A stretch of DNA of 56,700 bases, from contig UQXW01000006.1 of the NCBI GenBank assembly GCA_900545215.1, forward strand, positions 1 to 56,700, written 5' to 3'. The number at the start of each line of letters is the position of its first letter. Position 1 is the stretch's first letter. The stretch is from an uncultured Bacteroidota bacterium (GTDB lineage Bacteria > Bacteroidota > Bacteroidia > Bacteroidales > P3). The notes beneath the pieces are model-generated. The model saw only the letters and a list, made by a program, of their open reading frames with translations. It was not told where the DNA came from and did no database searches. Position numbers and translations under genes: made by a program. Positions 49,704-56,700 of this stretch are shown piece by piece.

Positions 49704-51647
49704 TCAAAGGGATTTGCAGATTATTTGCAGGTCGTTCAACGGGGAATAGTTGCCGGCATACAGCAAATTGAGCTTGTGCATAGCCGATTTGTCGAGGGAA
49801 TTTCTCGAAAACATGTCTGCAACCGTGAAAACGGAGGGTTTGAGTTTCGGAAGTTTATCCGTCTGCACGCCTTCTTCAAGACTGTATCCCACCCAAGTCT
49901 TTCGGTTGAAAAGAACGAGGAATATGTTCTTCAATAATGCCTTTTTGTTTTTTGCAAACCATACGAGGACAATGTAAAACAACAGCATGATTAAGGCAAC
50001 CGACACATCCAAAAGGCGTTTCTTTCTGCGGTTATCTTCGCTCGTTATACTGTTGACATTAACCACATAAAGGTCTGTCGGAGTCTTTATCGTATTGCTG
50101 CCGATTATGAAATCCGCACTCGGAGGGACTATGGTGAAGCGTACATTCGTCTTCGAGAGGCGGCTCATCAGCTCTCCGATTTTTATTTGCGAAAGACTCT
50201 TGGAACAAAACACAACCTCATCTATCGAATATATCCTTATGATGTCCTCTATCTGCGAAGTATTGCCGACGAAACGTTCATCCGCAGTGTCGTTGTCCAC
50301 GGCTATGAAAGCCGTAAAGGAGGGTTGGTCATCGGTTGTCCGCAGTAGTGCAGCCACTCTTTCTGCCTCTGAAAGCTCAGCCACTATGGCATAACGCAAA
50401 GCTCCTTGCTTTTCGATGGAGAAGCTTCCCTTGCTGATGCAATTGCGAATGAAACGTATGCAAAGCAATATGCAAAGGCTCATTACCGAACCCAATACTA
50501 TCAAAGCTCTCGAATATCTCAATTCGGAAGGCAAAAGGGAATAGAAAACCAAAAGAACAATCATTCCGAAGAAGACTCCGGAAACTATTTTGGATACACG
50601 TATTTTCTTTACGTAACCTCCGTTCAGGTAAACGGAGAAGAGCAGTATCGAGATGTAAATCGGAACGGCGAAAAGCATGTAAAGCGGCGGGTAATAGTCT
50701 ATATCGCCCCAATAATGCAAAGCCCAGAAACGTTCGAGTAGGAAAAAGCCTGCATAAACGGCTGCGAAATCCACTGCCACTCGGGCAATACCGGGCAGAA
50801 TTCGGCTGATAAATCCAAGAGTTGCCCGCAACCATATTGCCAACTTGATAATCAGGGAATACAACTTGGTCTGTTTGCCGTCCAAATGCTTACGGGCGAA
50901 AATCGCCATGGCGTTGTAGAAGGTGTAAACATAGTTGAGGGAAGCTTTCTTTGTACTTTCACCCTTGTAATGTATGATTTTGGCTTCCGGAAAGTAGTAG
51001 TTCCTGTATCCTCCCAAGGTTATGCGATAGGAAAGGTCTATATCCTCGCCGTACATGAAGAAGTCCTCGTCCAAAAGACCTATTTTATCCAAGCATTCCT
51101 TCCTCATCATCATGTAGGCCCCCGCAAGAATATCCACGACATGCGTTTCCTCGTAGGAAAGATGCCCCATGTAATATTGTGCGAACCGTTTGGAATGCGG
51201 AAAGAGAGAGGTAAGCCCGCTCATCTTGCAAAAACTTGCCCAAGGAGTGGGAAAGCCCCGTTTGCTTTCCTTCAATATCTTGCCATGTCCGTCAATCATC
51301 TTTATGCCCAAGCCTCCGCAGTCGGGGTGAGCGTCCATGAAATCGATACATTTGGAAAACGTATCCTCCTCCACGACAGTGTCCGGATTCAAAAGAAGAA
51401 TGTACTCGCCCTTTGCCAATCGCATTGCCTGATTATTGGCTTTTGCAAAGCCGACATTGTCCTTATTTTCTATCAGATTGAAGCAAGGGAATTTTTTTTT
51501 CAGCATCTGCACCGACCCATCGACGGAATTGTTATCCACAATGAAGACTTCGGCATCTATGTTTTTGATTGCATTTTGTACGGAGTACAGACAGTGTTCG
51601 AGAAAATACTTTACGTTATAGTTAACTATGACTACGGACAATTTCAT
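49704..51647 (-). CDS. GT2 glycosyltransferase fused to a degenerate sugar-phosphate-transferase-like membrane module
   Basis: The 647-residue fusion begins (1 to about 265) with a family 2 glycosyltransferase: VVIVNYNVKYFLEHCLYSV, FIVDNNSVDGS, the metal motif LLLNPDT, and DEDFFMYGEDIDLSYR, typical of rhamnosyl/galactofuranosyl-type enzymes. Then come several membrane segments (about 285-395), and a Rossmann-like domain (about 420-520: YAIVAELSEAERVAALLRT, IEDIIRIYSIDEVVFC) like the CoA-binding-3 part of WbaP/WcaJ-type initiating transferases. After that, NRRKKRLLDVSVALIMLLFYIVLV (residues 547-570) and a short tail mimic the polyprenyl-phosphate transferase membrane hairpin and its KRxxD start, but the catalytic Asp-Glu core is missing. 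It probably sits at the inner membrane in surface glycan assembly. The second module may anchor or recruit the first. Confidence 0.85.
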   Translation of the reverse strand: MKLSVVIVNYNVKYFLEHCLYSVQNAIKNIDAEVFIVDNNSVDGSVQMLKKKFPCFNLIENKDNVGFAKANNQAMRLAKGEYILLLNPDTVVEEDTFSKCIDFMDAHPDCGGLGIKMIDGHGKILKESKRGFPTPWASFCKMSGLTSLFPHSKRFAQYYMGHLSYEETHVVDILAGAYMMMRKECLDKIGLLDEDFFMYGEDIDLSYRITLGGYRNYYFPEAKIIHYKGESTKKASLNYVYTFYNAMAIFARKHLDGKQTKLYSLIIKLAIWLRATLGFISRILPGIARVAVDFAAVYAGFFLLERFWALHYWGDIDYYPPLYMLFAVPIYISILLFSVYLNGGYVKKIRVSKIVSGVFFGMIVLLVFYSLLPSELRYSRALIVLGSVMSLCILLCIRFIRNCISKGSFSIEKQGALRYAIVAELSEAERVAALLRTTDDQPSFTAFIAVDNDTADERFVGNTSQIEDIIRIYSIDEVVFCSKSLSQIKIGELMSRLSKTNVRFTIVPPSADFIIGSNTIKTPTDLYVVNVNSITSEDNRRKKRLLDVSVALIMLLFYIVLVWFAKNKKALLKNIFLVLFNRKTWVGYSLEEGVQTDKLPKLKPSVFTVADMFSRNSLDKSAMHKLNLLYAGNYSPLNDLQIICKSL

Positions 51648-51664
51648 TGCAATTCACATTTCAT

Positions 51665-52447
51665 TCAGTGAGGTAAGACGCAAGCAAGAGCAAAGGCCGA
51701 AAGAACGATTGCAAATCTGACGAAATTATACTTATGACTCTCTCCGCTGTCGAACAGAGTCGATACGGAGACATGCAGAAGTATTCCGACGACAAAGCAC
51801 ATTATCTCTCCGCCGTGCTGTTGCACAAAACTCAAAGAGGTTCCTGAAACGGAGCCAAGCACACCCATGAGAGCGAAAACGGAAAGGTAACAAATCGAAA
51901 TGCCCTTTGAACAACCTGCTTTCAAAAAACTGCTCACTATAACCATGGAAATAGGTATGTTATGTATGATTACACCTGCCAAAAGAGAGTAATTCACAAC
52001 TCCGTCGGAGATAAGTGCGAAGCCTTCCAAAAAAGCGTGTATGGAAACGCCGCAAAGAATCATCAAAGCGGAGATGTAATTACCGTGAACCGATGTTTCG
52101 TCGGCGTTATGCACATGTCCGTGTTCGGCTCCTTTCGATAGAAGCTCCAAAAGCAGTTGAAGAATAAAGCCCAACAGCACGAAGCCGCCCATGGGAAAGT
52201 GATTGTGGTGTTCGTGAGCGTGATTGTGTGCAAGGGAATGCTCGCAAGGAAGAACCTCCGTATGACATGTCGTCTCGGCAGCCTCAAAGGCTTCGGGCAA
52301 AAGGTGAACGAAACAAACCGCCATCAGGAAAGCTCCGCCGAAAACGGAAATATATTTCAATATCTTGGACTTTCCGTCGAACGAAAACAACAAGCAACCG
52401 CTCAAAACGGAAGAAAGAAACAGTAAAACGTAAGCAAATACGTGCAT
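51665..52447 (-). CDS. ZIP-family metal transporter
   Basis: The 260-residue polytopic membrane protein has about eight membrane segments. It carries the ZIP landmarks HLLPEAFE (about 47-55), HAFLEGFAL with the metal-binding His/Glu, and HNIPISMVIVSSFL (helix-5 His pair). The cytosolic loop between the third and fourth segments is His-rich (HSLAHNHAHEHHNHF, residues 70-84, and HGHVHNADE near 113), a zinc sensor in this family. It imports zinc or another divalent cation into the cytosol. An unusual number of histidines in the loop could act as a metal buffer. The TACCTTTGC box at 52475-52483 precedes the start. It stands alone on the minus strand, 17 nt upstream of the GT2 gene. Confidence 0.93.
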   Translation of the reverse strand: MHVFAYVLLFLSSVLSGCLLFSFDGKSKILKYISVFGGAFLMAVCFVHLLPEAFEAAETTCHTEVLPCEHSLAHNHAHEHHNHFPMGGFVLLGFILQLLLELLSKGAEHGHVHNADETSVHGNYISALMILCGVSIHAFLEGFALISDGVVNYSLLAGVIIHNIPISMVIVSSFLKAGCSKGISICYLSVFALMGVLGSVSGTSLSFVQQHGGEIMCFVVGILLHVSVSTLFDSGESHKYNFVRFAIVLSAFALACVLPH

Positions 52448-52474
52448 AACAAAGACTTTTCGTCAATCGATAGT

Positions 52475-52505
52475 GCAAAGGTACGATATTTTGCCTGATA
52501 ACGAA
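52475..52505 (-). promoter_or_regulatory. Promoter of the ZIP transporter gene
   Basis: On the minus strand TACCTTTGC (52475-52483) follows TTCG (52502-52505) at 18 nt, close to TTTG-N19-TAnnTTTG. It ends about 27 nt before the ATG at 52447. Confidence 0.5.
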
Positions 52506-52533
52506 CCATGAGAGTATGGGAAACGAAACGAAA

Positions 52534-52929
52534 TCAGCAATCCGGCTTTACTTTTGCGAGAACCAGAACGAGTAATGCGACCGAAGCCCCTGCCACATCG
52601 GCAAGAAAATCCGTCCAACTGAACGTACGTTGCAGCCATTGGTTGGTCAGCATCTGCAAAACCTCGCCTGCCAATCCGTAAGCAGCTGTTACCGACAAGC
52701 AAAGCAACATCAATTTCCTCCTATCGGATTTCCAACGGCTCCGAACATAGAGATAGAGCGAAAAACAAAAGACTCCGAAAAGTATAAAGTGAACGACCTT
52801 ATCGGAATAAGGGATTAAAGAAATCCTTTTCGCATTTCCGGAAAAGACACAGGGCGGAAGCAGCAGCAAAACCAAAATCGCTACTGCCCAAATGTAGAAA
52901 AACAATTTGCAAAGACCGTTATTTTTCAT
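52534..52929 (-). CDS. VanZ-family membrane protein
   Basis: The 131-residue protein has four membrane segments, starting LFFYIWAVAILVLLLLPP. It contains the VanZ pattern IPYSDKVVHFILFGVFCFSL, then EVLQMLTNQWLQRTFSWTDFLADVAGASVA (residues 88-117), the family's conserved RxxxxxDxxxNxxG-like region in its Bacteroidota form. VanZ-like proteins confer teicoplanin resistance in enterococci, but most chromosomal ones have no known role. It lies 64 nt downstream of gcvH on the same strand, an arrangement I have seen in Bacteroidota. Three ATGs cluster at the start (52938, 52935, 52929). I use 52929 because it begins a standard positive-inside N-terminus (MKNNGLCK). Confidence 0.85.
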   Translation of the reverse strand: MKNNGLCKLFFYIWAVAILVLLLLPPCVFSGNAKRISLIPYSDKVVHFILFGVFCFSLYLYVRSRWKSDRRKLMLLCLSVTAAYGLAGEVLQMLTNQWLQRTFSWTDFLADVAGASVALLVLVLAKVKPDC

Positions 52930-52993
52930 GATCATCAAAAAAACAACTCGGAAAGCAGGAACTTTCCGAGCAGTTTCAATTATTCAAATCGAC

Positions 52994-53374
52994 CTATAAG
53001 CCTATGAATGCAGAGTAAGCGGCAGCATCTTTCAATGCTTCTGCCTCTGCAGGATTTGTCATTTTGATTTTGATAATCCAACCTTCACCGTATGGATCCG
53101 AATTGATCGCAGCGGCATTTTCTTCCAACGCTTCGTTAAATTCCAATATCTTTCCGGATATGGGCATCATCAAATCGGAAACTGTCTTTACGGCTTCTAT
53201 CGTGCCGAATGTTTCATTCTTTTCCATCGTTTCGCCGACTGTATCGACATCAACGAAGACAATATCACCCAATTCATGTTGAGCGTAATCGGAAATACCG
53301 ATATAAGCCTCATCACCTTCGATTCTCAACCATTCGTGGTCATCTGAATACTTTACATTTGCAGGAATGTTCAT
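52994..53374 (-). CDS. gcvH: Glycine cleavage system protein H
   Basis: The 126-residue lipoyl carrier of the glycine cleavage system shuttles the aminomethyl group from P-protein to T-protein. The lipoyl-lysine site is Lys63 in ETFGTIEAVKTVSDLMMPISG. The sandwich-like domain begins KYSDDHEWLRIEGDEAYIGISDYAQHELGDIVFVD (residues 8-42), the conserved start of GcvH. A TAATTTTGG box at 53424-53432 (minus strand) could be its -7 element, giving a leader of about 45 nt. P, L and T proteins are not in the window, so the system is split. It is followed by the VanZ-like gene 64 nt on. Confidence 0.97.
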   Translation of the reverse strand: MNIPANVKYSDDHEWLRIEGDEAYIGISDYAQHELGDIVFVDVDTVGETMEKNETFGTIEAVKTVSDLMMPISGKILEFNEALEENAAAINSDPYGEGWIIKIKMTNPAEAEALKDAAAYSAFIGL

Positions 53375-53487
53375 TCTATCTGTCTTTGATTAGTTTATAA
53401 TACTTGTACTTATTTTTGGAATGCCAAAATTAGGCATTTTCATCGGATTTCGGCGTAATGATTGACGATTATTTTGCGTTTTTTGCC

Positions 53488-55659
53488 CTATTGGCATTTC
53501 ATGAATTTGAAATTCAATGTATTACTTTGGCAATGCAATCGTAGGAAATAAACTCCCGAAGGAAGATTTCCCACATCTATGCTGCCTTTTCCGCCATTCG
53601 AACGTATCAATTCTTTGCCATAAATATCGCAAACGCCGATATATGTGCAATCATTCGGTATATTATATATATGTAATACATTCTTGGCAGGGTTTGGAGC
53701 TATTGTAATGTTACTTTCTGCCTCTATGCTTTCCAATCCCACCATTTGAATTGCTTTCTTCGTGGCAGCCAACGCATCTACCTTGCCGTAGCCCCATTGG
53801 AAATTGGGAACCTCTCCCGTGAACATGTCTTGTCGTGAGGTGGAAGTAAGGATTTCCTTAACCTGCGAGGCAGTCAGTGTATTGTTCGCCTGTAACATCA
53901 ATGCTGCAATGCCGCTTACCACCGGTGAAGACATGGAGGTGCCGGACAAAGCGGTGAAACCATACGTCTTCGAGTCGAATTCCACGAACGTACTGCCCGT
54001 TACCTGCGAGGTCGTGAAAGAAGACAAAGCATTGACCACCCCTACGCCCGGTGCAGAGACCTCCGGCTTCAAATACTCGCAGAGATTTGGCCCTCCGCTT
54101 GAAAAACTTGCCAAACCGGAGTTGGAAGAACCGTTTCTTCTTCCGCTGACGTGTGCCGCTACGGCTATCATACCCTTACCGATTGCCGGTTCGCCTATCG
54201 AATATTCGTCATCGCCTCTGACAAATCCCGCTTGTTGCCAAACGAAAGGCAATCCCCAATTTCCCACACCCGTGGTCAGGCTTGCCAAATTCCACGCATG
54301 CACATATCCTCTCTCCGAAGAGACAATCAATATTGCGTTACAGTTGCTGTAAGGGTTCGAAAGCCTTATTTCCCACTCCATTTGAGGACGGGACGAAGCG
54401 GAACCGCTTACACAACCGACCCTGAAAATCACCGAATCCGCTTCATTGTAAACATGCACCCCCGATGCTGTTGTGGGATTTGCCGTACTGAAATCATCGG
54501 TCTTGTATATCAATTCTCCTCTTTTGGAATATATCTCAACTCTTGCCGAGAATGCGTCCGTGCTGTCGCCGAGCATGTTTATGCTTTGCCCCCAATAGTG
54601 TTCGGAAGAGGATTGCGGATAATCGAACTCGAATTTGCTTCTCAGTGTATCGGCGTTATTGAAATCGCATTTGATATGGAACGAACTGTTTCCGTTGTTT
54701 CCTGCACTTGCAACGAAGATTACGCTATCCTCGTTCGCCATGTTCTCCACGAATTCGTCGAACATGGAGCTGCCGTCCATTTCCCCGAAATGATATATTC
54801 CCCAACTGTTGTTCACAACCAAGCGTTTGCCCCTTTGTTTTGCCTCATTCCTCATCCACGTGTAAGCATCGAGAACGTTTGTCTCATCGATAAGCCATGT
54901 TGCGAACAAAAGGTTTGCCCCATACGCCACTCCCTTATACTTCGTTCCCGCACCGCCTCCTGCGGCAATGCCTCCGACGTGTGTTCCGTGGTATCCGATG
55001 TCATATATATTATTAGTATCCGATTGAGCTGCCAAAAGGTTTTCCTTGCCGCTTATATAAGCTCCGTAATCGAAGCCCTCGGGTGGCGTAAATCCGCTTC
55101 TGTATTGATCCCATGCCGCAATGACTCTGTATTCGTTCATCAAGGTGTCGTAGAATACAGGGTGGGTATAATCGAAGCCCCAATCCGCTATTCCTATTAT
55201 CACTCCGCTGCCGTCATACCCCTCAGGCAATCCCTCTGCCCCCTGCCAGACATAATCCGCATTGACATCGACCACGGCTTTATCCGACTCGAGCCTGTCT
55301 GTTTTCCTTGCCACGTCTATTTTCTCGAAAAGCCCGCTTTCGATTACTCTTTCCACACAATCCGTCTTCACTTTGAGGCAGACAATCCTTCCGCTGCGTG
55401 AACCGAATTTGCAACCCTCGATATGCAGGTCGGAAACTTCGACTCCGGACTTCAATTTACCCAAAAGAGAGACGTAAGCCTCGTTATCAATCGTTGAAAC
55501 AGAGAAACGTTCGGGAAACAAATTCTCTGGAACGCGTGTTTTGTTATCCGATTGCGAATTTATGAAGGTTCTCAATCCGCAACCGACATTCTGAGATACC
55601 GCATAGCCCGAAAAACACAGGGCAAAAGCGAACGATAAAAGTGATATTCTTCTTTTCAT
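53488..55659 (-). CDS. Subtilisin-like (S8) protease with T9SS type A sorting tail
   Basis: This 723-residue secreted serine protease has a signal peptide of about 22 residues (MKRRISLLSFAFALCFSGYAVS) and a short prodomain-like part (about 45-120). The S8 domain has Asp159 (IADWGFDYTHP), His224 (YHGTHVGGIAAGG) and Ser575 (LSGTSMSSP), with a long insert between His and Ser as in the paralogue at 1890. From about residue 645, a type A sorting domain begins (IAPNPAKNVLHI; LPSGVYFLRLHC near the end), so it should be secreted by T9SS. It lacks the stalk repeats of the 1890 protease, being 400 residues shorter. The last gene on the minus strand, 5 nt behind an outer-membrane barrel gene, with which it is probably transcribed. 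Confidence 0.93.
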   Translation of the reverse strand: MKRRISLLSFAFALCFSGYAVSQNVGCGLRTFINSQSDNKTRVPENLFPERFSVSTIDNEAYVSLLGKLKSGVEVSDLHIEGCKFGSRSGRIVCLKVKTDCVERVIESGLFEKIDVARKTDRLESDKAVVDVNADYVWQGAEGLPEGYDGSGVIIGIADWGFDYTHPVFYDTLMNEYRVIAAWDQYRSGFTPPEGFDYGAYISGKENLLAAQSDTNNIYDIGYHGTHVGGIAAGGGAGTKYKGVAYGANLLFATWLIDETNVLDAYTWMRNEAKQRGKRLVVNNSWGIYHFGEMDGSSMFDEFVENMANEDSVIFVASAGNNGNSSFHIKCDFNNADTLRSKFEFDYPQSSSEHYWGQSINMLGDSTDAFSARVEIYSKRGELIYKTDDFSTANPTTASGVHVYNEADSVIFRVGCVSGSASSRPQMEWEIRLSNPYSNCNAILIVSSERGYVHAWNLASLTTGVGNWGLPFVWQQAGFVRGDDEYSIGEPAIGKGMIAVAAHVSGRRNGSSNSGLASFSSGGPNLCEYLKPEVSAPGVGVVNALSSFTTSQVTGSTFVEFDSKTYGFTALSGTSMSSPVVSGIAALMLQANNTLTASQVKEILTSTSRQDMFTGEVPNFQWGYGKVDALAATKKAIQMVGLESIEAESNITIAPNPAKNVLHIYNIPNDCTYIGVCDIYGKELIRSNGGKGSIDVGNLPSGVYFLRLHCQSNTLNFKFMKCQ

Positions 55660-55664
55660 ATTCC

Positions 55665-56552
55665 TTAAAATGATATGTTTATTCCTATACCGTATGGAAA
55701 AATCCTGTCATGAATGCAGGTGTCGAACAAAGGCGTCAACGCCATGTTGAAATACAGTTGCCAACACCTGTAAGCAATCCGCAAGGTAGCTTCCGCCTTG
55801 AAATCATTCATCGTAAATCTGTCCGAATTCTTGTATTTGACAATCTCTTCGCCGTATTTGCCGAAACGTTTGTTTTTCAAGCGTGAGTAAAAGTTCCAAC
55901 CCACCACCGCACCTGCCGCAAATCGGAAAGCCTTGTCGCTTGTCTGAAACTCGAAGAGCAAAGGCAGTGTGATATATCTTGCAACCAATTTCGAACTCTC
56001 CGCATCCGAGAACATCAGGCTATCCATCTCGCCCGTCGTTTTATCGATGAAGATACGTTTTGAGAAGTTTGCCCCATCGGAAGCGAAAAACACATCCGAC
56101 TGATAGCCGACACCCGTAACCAATCCGCAACGGGACGAAAACGGAACTTCGATATCGACAACGTTCCATGAGAACCGCCAACCTCCCGATAGTTTATAAT
56201 CGTCTTTATATGTACTTGCAAAGTCTGCGAAGTTCAAATAACCGAACTCCAAACCTGCCCACGAACTCTCGAAGCCTTGTTTTTGTATGGATTTCCCGCT
56301 GATACCGCCCTCGCAAGCGGAATTACCGAAAAGGTCATGAAGTTTCCATGCCAATTCTTTCAGAACCACCGCACTCTTTCTTGAAGACAAATCCGCAATC
56401 ACGCTTTTCTGCGGTGGACATGTATCCTTTGCCCCCGACAATCCGCCCTCGGAAGGAAGCGTAAATACCTTCACATTCTCGTTTTGAGCCGTTGCAACAA
56501 GTGCAATCCCTGAAAGTAGAAAGAAAAAGATGATTTTCCTTTTCATATTCAT
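55665..56552 (-). CDS. Outer-membrane beta-barrel protein, unknown function
   Basis: The 295-residue protein has a signal peptide (MNMKRKIIFFFLLSGIALVATAQ) and a periplasmic stretch of about 70 residues (FTLPSEGGLSGAKDTCPPQKSVI and a helix). About eight beta strands follow, in the style of the PorT/OMP_b-brl family: WAGLEFGYLNFADFA, YITLPLLFEFQTSDKAFRFAAGAVVGWNFYS and the ending FPYGIGINISF with terminal Phe. I choose the ATG at 56552 (or 56546 two codons later) because an exact promoter lies at 56576-56606. A longer in-frame ATG at 56645 would begin before that promoter. It precedes the subtilase gene by 5 nt, so both are in one transcript and may be linked in surface proteolysis or protease sorting. 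Confidence 0.85.
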   Translation of the reverse strand: MNMKRKIIFFFLLSGIALVATAQNENVKVFTLPSEGGLSGAKDTCPPQKSVIADLSSRKSAVVLKELAWKLHDLFGNSACEGGISGKSIQKQGFESSWAGLEFGYLNFADFASTYKDDYKLSGGWRFSWNVVDIEVPFSSRCGLVTGVGYQSDVFFASDGANFSKRIFIDKTTGEMDSLMFSDAESSKLVARYITLPLLFEFQTSDKAFRFAAGAVVGWNFYSRLKNKRFGKYGEEIVKYKNSDRFTMNDFKAEATLRIAYRCWQLYFNMALTPLFDTCIHDRIFPYGIGINISF

Positions 56553-56575
56553 GCGAATAACCTGCCTTAAAGGCA

Positions 56576-56606
56576 CAAAGATACGAATATTCCGCAAACG
56601 AACAAA
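56576..56606 (-). promoter_or_regulatory. Exact-consensus promoter of the barrel/subtilase pair
   Basis: On the minus strand TTTG (56603-56606), then 19 nt, then TATCTTTG (56576-56583): a full match to TTTG-N19-TAnnTTTG. It lies 23 nt before the ATG at 56552. Confidence 0.82.
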
Positions 56607-56652
56607 AAATGACAGCAAACCACGGAAACAATTCTTCTCTTTCACAAAAATC

Positions 56653-56700
56653 GAACGCCATTTCGGGAAATTAAAACGCCGAAAGAGAAAATTATTACGC
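56653..56700. repeat. Dispersed palindromic repeat, copy 6, cut by the window end
   Basis: It shows GAACGCCATTTCGG, then AAAACGCCGAAAGAGAAAATTATTACGC up to the last base, with the family core CGCCGAAAGA. The right half lies outside the window. Confidence 0.6.

Noticed and set aside
52534..52929. VanZ-like gene as a glycopeptide resistance determinant
   Set aside because: No vanA/vanH/vanX-type gene is near, and such lone VanZ-like proteins are common next to gcvH; resistance cannot be inferred.
54151..55401. 416-residue open frame opposite the subtilase gene
   Set aside because: The catalytic triad and sorting tail on the minus strand are unmistakable, so this is a shadow.
1..56700. Prophage, insertion sequence or conjugative element
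   Set aside because: No integrase, transposase, phage structural or Tra gene is seen, and gene order is that of core chromosome with surface-protein islands.

Overview
The window reads as chromosome from a Bacteroidota member, most likely order Bacteroidales. The evidence is the LpxC-FabZ fusion, type IX secretion (T9SS) sorting tails of types A and B, GldH, SusC-like TonB receptors with carboxypeptidase-regulatory domains, a DUF5686 protein, and promoters with a -7 box TAnnTTTG that in two cases sits exactly 19 nt from TTTG (16461-16491 and 56576-56606, minus strand). I see no phage, insertion sequence, CRISPR array or rRNA. There is one tRNA and one probable structured RNA.

Layout. 1-5326: a rod-shaped RNA followed by an AT-rich plus-strand group (exported protein, BspA-type leucine-rich-repeat lipoprotein, large T9SS-exported subtilase). 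5349-14518, minus strand: ABC-F protein, tRNA-Arg(CCU), the rimP-nusA-infB operon, then lpxA and lpxC-fabZ for lipid A and fatty acids. 14613-17925, minus: thioredoxin-like and beta-propeller exported proteins and a T9SS cargo protein. 18481-24567, plus: BI-1 family membrane protein, then holB-ricT-gldH-PBP1A. 24863-32095, plus: TonB receptor, zinc-less M16 peptidase homologue, fibronectin-like T9SS type B protein, ComB, outer-membrane barrel. 32487-35375: a pseudouridine synthase divergent from purE and a P-loop kinase/dCMP deaminase fusion.

35561-43507, plus, is the most distinctive block. It looks like one operon: DUF5686 barrel, nucleotidyltransferase fused to an ATP-grasp domain, CDP-alcohol phosphotransferase, LPG-synthase-TM/flippase-like protein, HAD hydrolase, and myo-inositol-1-phosphate synthase. 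Together these can make inositol phosphate, activate it, attach it to a lipid and perhaps move the lipid across the membrane, so I read it as an inositol-lipid operon. The ATP-grasp domain has no obvious role in the known scheme and is the best candidate for new chemistry.

43844-56700: a TonB receptor divergent from a YfhO-type membrane protein, a TPR protein, a GT2 glycosyltransferase fused to a degenerate sugar-phosphate-transferase-like module, a ZIP metal transporter, vanZ-like and gcvH, a second T9SS subtilase paralogous to the first, and an outer-membrane barrel.

Five full copies and one clipped copy of an 80-120 bp GC-boxed palindromic repeat (core CGCCGAAAGAATTT) lie only between genes, at 18173, 24616, 32232, 43704, 49025 and 56653. 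This is an undescribed-looking dispersed repeat family. Its chance open frames give arginine/phenylalanine-rich false proteins.
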